Part shown: positions 1-5,555 of the stretch, one piece after another | Layout: each line of letters starts with the position of its first letter | Numbering within the stretch: position 1 is the stretch's first letter | Origin: an uncultured Actinomycetospora sp. | Lineage (GTDB): Bacteria > Actinomycetota > Actinomycetes > Mycobacteriales > Pseudonocardiaceae | Reading direction: 5' to 3' | NCBI GenBank assembly: GCA_902805495.1 | Contig: CADCTH010000297.1 | Location: 1-15,612, forward strand | DNA: 15,612 nucleotides | Program-made: the position numbers and the translations under genes | Notes under the pieces: model-generated | The model's input: the letters and a program-made list of their open reading frames with translations, nothing else | Databases searched by the model: none | What the model was told of the DNA's origin: nothing

Positions 1-832
1 CCCCGGGCCGCACGGCCAGCAGGACGTCGCGGGCCCCGGCGCGGTCGGTGACCCAGGTCAGGCCCGACGACGGGTCGGCGCAGACGTCGCCGGGCGCGTG
101 CAGCCCGCTGCCGACCACCGACGACGTCGGGTCGGGCGTGCCCTGCGCGGGCCGCCCGAACGGGTCGATGCGCAGCAGCTTGCCCGCCAGCGACGTCGGG
201 GAGGCCGCGGCCGCGGGGTTGCCGCCGTCCCCGGTGGCCACGAGCAGCGTGCCGTCGGGCTCCACGCCGACCGCGCCCCGGTTGCCCGAGGTGCCGCGCG
301 GGATGCCGCCCAGCACCGTCTTGGGCACGTCGCCCGGGGCGATCCGCATGACCGCGTTGCCGGCGGCGGTGGTGGCGTACACGTAGACGAGCTGGTCCTC
401 GGCGTAGGACGGGGACAGCACGAGCCCGGTCAGCCCGCCGTCGCCCGCGGCGTCGACGGCCACGGTGGCCACCGTCTCCGGGGGCTCCTCGAGCGTGATC
501 CGCAGGATGCGGCCGGTGGTGCGCTCGGCCACCAGCGCCGCCTGCTCGCCCGGCAGCGTGACGACGGCCGACAGCGGCGCCAGGCACGTGGCCACCACCT
601 GCGGGTCGGGGTCGACGCACGGCGGCGGCACCGACGGCCCGCCCGAGTTCGGCGCAGGCGTCGGCTCGCCGGTCTCGGGCAGCCGGGGCTGCGGGGCGCG
701 CTCAGCGCCGAGGTCGGGGCGCTCGCGCCACGGCTGCTGCCCCGCGTCGGGGAACTGCGCGCAGCCGGCGAGCAGGGCCACGAGCACGAGCAGCGCCCCG
801 AGGATCGACCTCGCCCGCCACGGTCCCGACAC
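1..832 (-). CDS. Lipoprotein, PQQ-dependent sugar/sorbosone dehydrogenase-like beta-propeller (3' end cut by window)
   Basis: The first 277 residues are present; the C-terminus lies beyond the left edge. Starting at the GTG at 832, the protein opens MSGPWRARSILGALLVLVAL and continues to a lipobox LAGC with the lipidated Cys at 24, so it should be exported and membrane-anchored. Residues 25-72 are Pro-rich and probably disordered. The following region resembles the glucose/sorbosone dehydrogenase (GSDH) propeller family: GLTGLVLSPSY (133-143), LVYVYAT (148-154), VEPDGTLLVATGDGGN (190-205) and an AGKLLRIDPFGRP stretch. In the classical enzymes a catalytic His precedes the PDG motif (H-x-G-G); here that place reads G-N-R-G (183-186), so PQQ-dependent catalysis is doubtful. 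Cys72 and Cys83 could form a disulfide. No other in-frame ATG, GTG or TTG was seen just upstream of 832. The family call is fairly sure; substrate and activity are unknown. Confidence 0.72.
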   Translation of the reverse strand, partial: MSGPWRARSILGALLVLVALLAGCAQFPDAGQQPWRERPDLGAERAPQPRLPETGEPTPAPNSGGPSVPPPCVDPDPQVVATCLAPLSAVVTLPGEQAALVAERTTGRILRITLEEPPETVATVAVDAAGDGGLTGLVLSPSYAEDQLVYVYATTAAGNAVMRIAPGDVPKTVLGGIPRGTSGNRGAVGVEPDGTLLVATGDGGNPAAAASPTSLAGKLLRIDPFGRPAQGTPDPTSSVVGSGLHAPGDVCADPSSGLTWVTDRAGARDVLLAVRPG

Positions 833-931
833 GGGTCGACACAGTAGGCGTCCGCAGCTGTGCCGGCCGTGAGACGGGTCGGGGGCGGGTCGACGGGTCG
901 AGCTCCGCTGCGCTCCGTCTCTGCAGTGCAC

Positions 932-937
932 TAGCGT
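932..937 (+). promoter_or_regulatory. Possible -10 element of the 2-hydroxyacid dehydrogenase gene
   Basis: TAGCGT lies 9 bases before the GTG at 947, and no Shine-Dalgarno is seen before that GTG. This spacing suggests a leaderless transcript, as for other genes in this window. No convincing -35 was found. The 833-946 interval is the divergent control region between this gene and the lipoprotein gene; I see nothing else clear in it. Confidence 0.3.
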
Positions 938-946
938 CCGCGGACC

Positions 947-1876
947 GTGAGCAGCGAACCGGTGACCGTCCTGGTGCCGCACGACGAGGGCGCGCGCGCC
1001 CTCGCCGGGATCGAGGGCCTCGAGCTCGTCCGCTACTACGAGCAGTCCGACGCCCTGCCCGACGCCGCCGTCCGGGCCGCCGTGCTGATCCCCGGCTTCC
1101 TGGCGACGAACGAGGCGCTCGAGCTGGTCGAGCGCTGCCCGCGGCTGCGCCTGGTGCAGTTGCTGTCGGCCGGCGCGGAGATGTGGGTCGGGCGGCTCCC
1201 CGAGGGCGTGCAGCTCTCGGACTGCCAGGGCGCGCACGGCGGCGTCACCGCCGAATGGGTGCTGGCCGCGACGCTGGCGGTGCTGCGCGAGATCCCGGTG
1301 TTCGTGCGGGCCCAGGACGAGGGCCGCTGGGACCAGCACATCACCGACACGCTCACCGGCAAGCGCGTCCTGCTCGTCGGCGCGGGCGACCTCGCCGAGC
1401 AGACCGCGCGCCGCCTCGAGACCTTCGACGTCGCGACGATCACGCGCGTCGGGCGACGGGCCCGCGACGGGGTGCACGCGACCTCGGAGCTGCCCGACCT
1501 GCTCGACGACCACGACGTCGTCGTCCTGCTGATCCCGCTCACCGACGAGACGCGCGGCATGGTCGACGCCGCCTTCCTCGCCGCCATGCCCGACGGCGCG
1601 CTGCTGGTCAACGCCGCGCGCGGGCCCGTGGTCGACACCGACGCCCTGATCGCCGAGCTGCGCGCCGAGCGCCTGCGCGCGGTCGTCGACGTCGTCGACC
1701 CCGAGCCCCTGCCCGCCGACCACCCGCTGTGGAGCGCGCCGAACCTGCTGATCACCCCGCACGTCGGCGGCAGCGTCCCCGGGCACCTCGAGCGCGCCTA
1801 CCGCGTCGTGCGCACCCAGCTCGAGGCCGTCGCCCGCGGCGAGGACCCGCAGAACCTGGTGACCGAGGGCTATTGA
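947..1876 (+). CDS. D-isomer-specific 2-hydroxyacid dehydrogenase
   Basis: This is a 309-residue NAD(P)-dependent oxidoreductase that should interconvert a 2-oxoacid and a D-2-hydroxyacid in the cytoplasm; the substrate cannot be read from sequence. The catalytic triad of the family is visible: Arg225 in NAARGP, Glu253 in DPEPLP and His272 in TPHVGG. The nucleotide-binding loop is unusual: the normal GxGxxG reads GAGDLA (145-150), so the third Gly is Ala. Length is close to the usual 310-330. The GTG start gives MSSEPVTVLVPH and appears leaderless. The stop codon is only three bases from the stop of the convergent TetR gene. It could be related to glyoxylate/hydroxypyruvate reductases. The family is certain. 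Confidence 0.9.
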   Translation: MSSEPVTVLVPHDEGARALAGIEGLELVRYYEQSDALPDAAVRAAVLIPGFLATNEALELVERCPRLRLVQLLSAGAEMWVGRLPEGVQLSDCQGAHGGVTAEWVLAATLAVLREIPVFVRAQDEGRWDQHITDTLTGKRVLLVGAGDLAEQTARRLETFDVATITRVGRRARDGVHATSELPDLLDDHDVVVLLIPLTDETRGMVDAAFLAAMPDGALLVNAARGPVVDTDALIAELRAERLRAVVDVVDPEPLPADHPLWSAPNLLITPHVGGSVPGHLERAYRVVRTQLEAVARGEDPQNLVTEGY

Positions 1877-1879
1877 CGA

Positions 1880-2512
1880 TCAGTCCGCCCGGAGCGACCG
1901 CCGCCAGGTGTCCGCGACCAGCGGGGCGACGACCTCCGTGTCCACGGTCTTCGGCGCGAGCTGGTGCTGCATGCTGATCCCGCGCAGCTGTCCCAGGACG
2001 GCCACGGCGACGGCGTGCGGGTCGACGTCGGGGCGCACCGTGCCGTCGGCGATGCCCTGCGCGACGTCCGTGCGCAGGTCGGCGCGGAAGCGCTCGTCGC
2101 GCTCGGTGAAGATCGGGGCGAGCTCGGGCGAGGTGGGCGCGGTGGCCCAGAGCAGCAGGAACGCGCGGCTGGCCACCCCGGCACCGGCGAGCGCCCGGAC
2201 GTAGCCGGCGACCAGCCGCAGCAGGTGCTCGAGCCCCGGGGGCACGTCGTCGAGGTCCGCGACGAAGCCGGCCTGGGCGCTGCGCGCGAAGGCCTCGAGC
2301 AGGGCCTGCTTGGAGCCGAAGTGGTGGGTGACGATCCCGCGGCTGTAGCCCGCGCGCTCGCCGACCCGGGCGAGCGTCAGCGCGGGGACGCCCGCCTCGA
2401 CGACGAGGTCGGCCGCGGCCGCGAGCAGCGCCGACTCGGTGTGGGCGCGGCGCTCCTCCTGGGTGCGGCGCGGGCGCGGCGAGGTGCGCTCGGTCGTCGT
2501 CCCCGCGTCCAC
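1880..2512 (-). CDS. TetR-family transcriptional regulator
   Basis: This is a cytoplasmic DNA-binding repressor of about 210 residues. The N-terminal TetR helix-turn-helix is clear (about 24-70), including TLARVGERAGYSRGIVTHHF, with the typical YSRG(I/T)xxxHF recognition helix. The C-terminal ligand domain carries no signature I can assign, so the inducer is unknown. I chose the GTG at 2512 because a -10-like TACCGT ends six bases upstream, indicating a leaderless mRNA. The GTG at 2533 would add seven residues but lies in the presumed promoter/operator with no Shine-Dalgarno. The strong inverted repeat at 2532-2561 suggests autoregulation and control of the divergent small gene. Basic, Arg-rich residues precede the HTH. 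Confidence 0.9.
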   Translation of the reverse strand: MDAGTTTERTSPRPRRTQEERRAHTESALLAAAADLVVEAGVPALTLARVGERAGYSRGIVTHHFGSKQALLEAFARSAQAGFVADLDDVPPGLEHLLRLVAGYVRALAGAGVASRAFLLLWATAPTSPELAPIFTERDERFRADLRTDVAQGIADGTVRPDVDPHAVAVAVLGQLRGISMQHQLAPKTVDTEVVAPLVADTWRRSLRAD

Positions 2513-2518
2513 GGCCCT

Positions 2519-2548
2519 ACGGTATCGCGACACTTACTTGCGAGACAA
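2519..2548 (-). promoter_or_regulatory. Candidate tetR promoter
   Basis: Read on the minus strand, TTGTCT (2548-2543) and TACCGT (2524-2519) are separated by 18 bases. The GTG at 2512 follows after six bases, so transcription would start at or near the start codon. The -35 falls exactly in the spacer of the inverted repeat at 2532-2561, so operator binding would block this promoter. Confidence 0.4.
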
Positions 2549-2561
2549 CACGCAAGTATGT
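2532..2561. promoter_or_regulatory. Inverted-repeat operator, probably for the adjacent TetR
   Basis: Left arm ACTTACTTGCG (2532-2542) and right arm CGCAAGTATGT (2551-2561) are reverse complements at 10 of 11 positions, with the inner eight (TACTTGCG/CGCAAGTA) perfect and an 8-base spacer. The site is AT-rich for this genome and sits between tetR and the divergent 61-aa gene, overlapping promoter candidates in both directions. This is the usual geometry of a TetR autoregulatory operator. The inverted repeat is seen directly; TetR binding is inference. Confidence 0.62.
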
Positions 2562-2566
2562 AGAAC
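2538..2566 (+). promoter_or_regulatory. Candidate promoter of the 61-aa gene
   Basis: TTGCGA (2538-2543) and TAGAAC (2561-2566) are 17 bases apart and overlap the inverted-repeat operator. They would start transcription about 25-30 bases before the ATG at 2601. Confidence 0.33.
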
Positions 2567-2600
2567 GGAGGGAGCGGACGACGACGGAGCGGAGCGGGCG

Positions 2601-2786
2601 ATGAAGGCGTGGACGAACGTGACCACAGGAGCGGGCGAGGAGATCGTGTGCGTGCAGGTCGACGACGGCGACCCGTTCGCGGTGCTGGCGCTGGGGCGGC
2701 ACACCGTGGCGCTCACGCGCGACGAGTGCCGGCGGATCGCCGACGCCCTGCGCGCGGCGTCGCACCGGCACCCGGCACGGTGGTGA
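2601..2786 (+). CDS. Small hypothetical protein, 61 aa
   Basis: I do not recognise this protein. It starts MKAWTNVTTGAGEEIVCVQV and ends with a basic helix-like stretch (RDECRRIADALRAASHRH). There is no signal peptide or membrane segment. The N-terminal 35 residues look like beta strands, followed by one amphipathic helix. The ATG at 2601 is preceded by GGAG (2591-2594) at six bases, which fixes the start even though the open frame extends to 2439. It is transcribed divergently from tetR across the operator, so it may be a TetR target. It ends six bases before the convergent ilvD stop. Its good Shine-Dalgarno, promoter candidate and compact position support a real gene. Confidence 0.55.
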   Translation: MKAWTNVTTGAGEEIVCVQVDDGDPFAVLALGRHTVALTRDECRRIADALRAASHRHPARW

Positions 2787-2792
2787 GTGCGC

Positions 2793-4634
2793 TCAGACCG
2801 AGCGCACGGCCCCCGTCGCGCCGGAGGTCACGAGCTTCGCGTAGGCGCGCAGCGCGCTGGTGAGGTGCCGGTGGCGCTCGGCCGCCGGCTGCCACGGGCG
2901 CTCCGAGGCCTCCATCTTGGCGCGGCGCTCGGCGAGCACGTCGTCGTCGACGAGGAGCTCGATGCGCCGGCTGTCGACGTCGAGGAGGATCGCGTCGCCG
3001 TCCTGCACCAGCGCGATCACCCCGCCCGCGGCGGCCTCGGGGGAGACGTGGCCGACGCTGATGCCCGAGCTGCCGCCCGAGAACCGGCCGTCGGTGACCA
3101 GCGCGCACACCGCGCCGAGGCCCGCGCCCTTGAGGAACGCGGTGGGGTGCAGCATCTCCTGCATCCCGGGCCCGCCCGCGGGGCCCTCGTAGCGCACCAC
3201 GAGCACGTCGCCGGGCTGCACCTGCTTGCCGAGGATCACCGAGACGGCCTCCTCCTGGCTCTCCACGACCCGCGCCGGGCCGCGGAAGTGGCGCCCGTCC
3301 TCGGGCAGCCCGGCGCTCTTGATCACGGCGCCGTCGGGGGAGAGGTTGCCGCGCAGCACGGCGAGCCCGCCGTCGGCGGAGAAGGCGTGCGCGACGTCGT
3401 GGATGACGCCCGTGGCGGCGTCGGTGTCGAGCGAGGACCAGCGGTTGGTCGTCGAGAATGGCTCGACCGTGCGCACCCCGCCCGGTGCGGCGTGGAACAG
3501 CTCGACGGCCCGCTCGGACGGCTGCCCGCCCCGGATGTCCCAGACGTCCAGCCACGCCTGCAGCGACGGGGCGTGGACGGCGTGCACGTCGCGCTGCAGC
3601 AGCCCGGCGCGGTCGAGCTCCCCGAGGATCGCGGGGATGCCGCCGGCGCGGTGCACGTCCTCCATGTGGTGGCTGGAGTTCGGCGCGACCTTCGACAGGC
3701 ACGGCACCCGGCGGCTGACCGCGTCGATGTCGGCGAGCGTGAACCCCAGGTCGGCCTCGTGGGCGGCGGCGAGGATGTGCAGCACGGTGTTCGTCGAGCC
3801 GCCCATCGCGACGTCGAGGGCCATCGCGTTCTCGAAGGCGTGCTGCGAGGCGACGTTGCGCGGCAGCACCGCGTCGTCGTCCTCGGCGTACCAGCGCCGC
3901 GCCAGCTCGACGACCGTGCGCCCGGCGTCGAGGAACAGTTCCCGGCGCGCGGCGTGCGTGGCCAGCGTCGAGCCGTTGCCGGGCAGCGAGAGGCCCAGCG
4001 CCTCGGTGAGGCAGTTCATCGAGTTCGCCGTGAACATGCCCGAGCACGATCCGCACGTCGGGCACGCGGAGCGCTCGACCTCGGTGAGGCCGTCGTCGGT
4101 GACCTTCGACGACGCCGACGCGGAGATCGCGGTGACGAGGTCGGTCGGCGCCTGCGCGACGCCGTCGACGACCACGGCCTTGCCGGCCTCCATCGGCCCG
4201 CCGGACACGAACACCGTCGGGATGTTCAGCCGCAGCGCGGCGTTGAGCATGCCCGGCGTGATCTTGTCGCAGTTCGAGATGCACACCAGGGCGTCGACGG
4301 CGTGGCCCTGCACCATGTGCTCGACGGCGTCGGCGATCACCTCGCGAGACGGCAGCGAGTGCAGCATCCCGCCGTGGCCCATCGCGATGCCGTCGTCGAC
4401 GGCGATGGTGTGGAACTCGCGCGCGATCCCGCCGGCCTCGCGCACCGCGCCGGCCACCAGCTCGCCCATCTCCTTGAGGTGCACGTGCCCGGGCACGAAC
4501 TGGGTGTAGGAGTTGGCGATCGCGACGAGCGGCTTGCCGAAGTCGGAGTCGGTGAGGCCGGTGGCGCGCCAGAGGGCTCGCGCCCCGGCGGCGTTGCGAC
4601 CCTGGGTGGTGACGCGCGAGCGCAGCGGCGGCAC
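2793..4634 (-). CDS. ilvD: Dihydroxy-acid dehydratase
   Basis: The enzyme dehydrates 2,3-dihydroxyisovalerate and 2,3-dihydroxy-3-methylvalerate to the 2-oxoacids that are transaminated to valine and isoleucine; it is a cytoplasmic iron-sulfur enzyme. At 613 residues it matches the E. coli-type enzyme (about 616) along its whole length. Visible signatures are SNCDKITPGM with Cys122, CPTCGSCSGMF with Cys191, 194 and 197, PGNGSTLATHA, MGGSTNTVLH and the C-terminal TDGRFSGGSSG. The GTG at 4634 gives MPPLRSRVTTQGRNAAGARA, the normal N-terminus. The gene lies 43 bases downstream of the PH-domain gene on the same strand and may be co-transcribed with it. It faces away from ilvBNC, so the leader attenuator does not control it. 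It ends tail to tail with the 61-aa gene. Confidence 0.97.
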   Translation of the reverse strand: MPPLRSRVTTQGRNAAGARALWRATGLTDSDFGKPLVAIANSYTQFVPGHVHLKEMGELVAGAVREAGGIAREFHTIAVDDGIAMGHGGMLHSLPSREVIADAVEHMVQGHAVDALVCISNCDKITPGMLNAALRLNIPTVFVSGGPMEAGKAVVVDGVAQAPTDLVTAISASASSKVTDDGLTEVERSACPTCGSCSGMFTANSMNCLTEALGLSLPGNGSTLATHAARRELFLDAGRTVVELARRWYAEDDDAVLPRNVASQHAFENAMALDVAMGGSTNTVLHILAAAHEADLGFTLADIDAVSRRVPCLSKVAPNSSHHMEDVHRAGGIPAILGELDRAGLLQRDVHAVHAPSLQAWLDVWDIRGGQPSERAVELFHAAPGGVRTVEPFSTTNRWSSLDTDAATGVIHDVAHAFSADGGLAVLRGNLSPDGAVIKSAGLPEDGRHFRGPARVVESQEEAVSVILGKQVQPGDVLVVRYEGPAGGPGMQEMLHPTAFLKGAGLGAVCALVTDGRFSGGSSGISVGHVSPEAAAGGVIALVQDGDAILLDVDSRRIELLVDDDVLAERRAKMEASERPWQPAAERHRHLTSALRAYAKLVTSGATGAVRSV

Positions 4635-4677
4635 GGGTGACCTCGCAGGAGACGATCAGTGGTGGGCGTCCGCGAGG

Positions 4678-5289
4678 TTACGCGCGCGGCTTGGCGTCGC
4701 CGTCCGTCGTCCCCGTGGCCGCGGTCGCCTCCGCCTCGTCGGCGGGCTCGTCGGTGGTTGCCTCGGCCTCGCGCTCCCGCAGCCGCGCGAGCCGCATCCG
4801 CGTGGCCTCGAGCTCGCGCTCGTGCTCGCGGGCCGCCGCGATCTCGTCGGGCGTGGGCATGGTGATGCGCCCGCCGCTGGCCTGGGCGATGCGGCCGAGG
4901 TCGCGGGCCCGCACCCCGGTCAGCGTCCGCTCGCCCTCGTCGGCGCGCACCGCGCGCACCCACCCGCGCGAGGCGACCCGCAGCGTCGCCACCTCGCTCC
5001 AGGGCAGCTGCCGCGACCCGACCGCGGAGACGACGCGCAGCGCGTCGGCGTCCACGACGGTGCGCGTGCGCACGACCCACCACGCGAGCGCCAGGGGCGC
5101 GAGGAACAGCAGGAACCACGGCCCGCCCTGGAACGCGATCGGGGAGAGGCCGACGGCCACGAACCCCACGGCGACCAGCGCCGGGAGGGGCACGGCCCGG
5201 AAGGTCGCGGGACGCTCAGTGGTCACCGTGGGCGCCGTGGTCGCCGCCGACGCCTCCGACCCCGACGCCACCGTCTCCTCGCTCGTCAC
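4678..5289 (-). CDS. PH-domain membrane protein (Cfp6-like) with C-terminal coiled coil
   Basis: This 203-residue protein has a Ser/Thr/Ala-rich N-terminus (1-30), two hydrophobic segments (about 36-53 and 57-73) and then a compact bacterial PH-like domain (about 74-142: RTRTVVDADALRVV, LPWSEVATLRV, GVRARDLGRIA). A charged helix follows (about 147-177, REHERELEATRMRLARLRER), a likely coiled coil, with an acidic tail. It resembles the actinobacterial PH-domain family that includes M. tuberculosis Cfp6 (Rv3004), which also sits next to ilvB1, though Cfp6 is shorter. The function is unknown. The start is GTG at 5289, in the region divergent from the ilvB leader. Distance to ilvD (43 bases) suggests one transcript. 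The family is likely; the role is not inferable. Confidence 0.85.
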   Translation of the reverse strand: MTSEETVASGSEASAATTAPTVTTERPATFRAVPLPALVAVGFVAVGLSPIAFQGGPWFLLFLAPLALAWWVVRTRTVVDADALRVVSAVGSRQLPWSEVATLRVASRGWVRAVRADEGERTLTGVRARDLGRIAQASGGRITMPTPDEIAAAREHERELEATRMRLARLREREAEATTDEPADEAEATAATGTTDGDAKPRA

Positions 5290-5326
5290 CCCGTCGATGG
5301 TGCCACTCCGACACCCGGGGGGCGGT

Positions 5327-5356
5327 TTGACGCCACGTGGAGGCCACGCCTACTCT
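5327..5356 (+). promoter_or_regulatory. Promoter of the ilvB leader and ilvBNC
   Basis: TTGACG (5327-5332) and TACTCT (5351-5356) are separated by 18 bases, a good match to a housekeeping actinobacterial promoter. The leader-peptide GTG at 5364 is seven bases beyond the -10, so transcription should start at or next to it. A perfect 8-bp palindrome CCACGTGG (5333-5340) fills the start of the spacer and could bind a regulator. Confidence 0.65.
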
Positions 5357-5363
5357 CGGGCTC

Positions 5364-5411
5364 GTGATCCAGCGTCGAATTCTCGTACTCCCGGGGCGCG
5401 TCAGCGCCTGA
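5364..5411 (+). CDS. ilvB leader peptide (attenuation peptide), 15 aa
   Basis: GTG to TGA encodes MIQRRILVLPGRVSA. Ile, Leu, Val and Leu are consecutive at codons 6-9, and Ile2 and Val13 also occur, which is the expected composition of a sensor for charged Ile, Leu and Val tRNA. From memory, streptomycete ilvB leaders carry a very similar R-I-L-V-L core. There is no Shine-Dalgarno, and the promoter places the transcript start at the GTG, so translation should be leaderless. An RNA pairing segment begins at codon 11 and an intrinsic terminator lies 49 bases after the stop. Ribosome stalling at codons 6-9 would change folding of the downstream RNA. Peptide and structures are seen; regulation is inferred from the family. 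Confidence 0.8.
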   Translation: MIQRRILVLPGRVSA

Positions 5412-5459
5412 CGGGCGCGATCGTCTTCGCACCCGCCCTGAGTACCTGCTGACGCGCCT
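5394..5459 (+). ncRNA. ilvB leader RNA, long-range stem of the attenuator
   Basis: GGCGCGTCAGC (5395-5405), covering the last codons of the leader peptide, is perfectly complementary to GCTGACGCGCC (5448-5458), and one G-U pair can extend each end. Between the arms, GGGCG (5413-5417) can pair with CGCCC (5434-5438). An alternative pairing, 5412-5419 with 5453-5460, would compete with the long stem and touch the base of the terminator. A ribosome stalled on codons 6-9 would cover the left arm. Which fold prevents termination cannot be decided by eye. Confidence 0.6.
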
Positions 5460-5492
5460 GCCCTCCCCGCCTCGAGGCGGTGGGGGCTTTTT
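5460..5492 (+). terminator. Rho-independent terminator (attenuator) before ilvB
   Basis: The arms 5460-5473 and 5474-5487 form a nearly continuous stem (12 bp around a TCGA loop, with one C-T mismatch and one G-U pair), followed directly by five T (5488-5492). It lies between the leader peptide and the ilvB ATG at 5556. A canonical T-tailed terminator upstream of a gene and downstream of a branched-chain leader peptide is the mark of transcription attenuation. Confidence 0.8.
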
Positions 5493-5555
5493 CGTGTTCG
5501 GCTCCTGCTCTCGTTCGCCCAGCACCCGGAAACGACCTCTCGAGGCACACACCCG

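Noticed and set aside
890..925. Imperfect palindrome around GAGCTCCGCTGCGCTCC before the 2-hydroxyacid dehydrogenase
   Set aside because: Arms have several mismatches and GC-rich DNA gives such matches by chance; not enough to call an operator.
2713..4640. Long open frames overlapping ilvD on other frames and strands (for example 2787-4640 + and 2713-4284 -)
   Set aside because: They shadow the ilvD frame; high GC third positions keep alternate frames open. Their translations are Arg/Ala/His repetitive and match no family.
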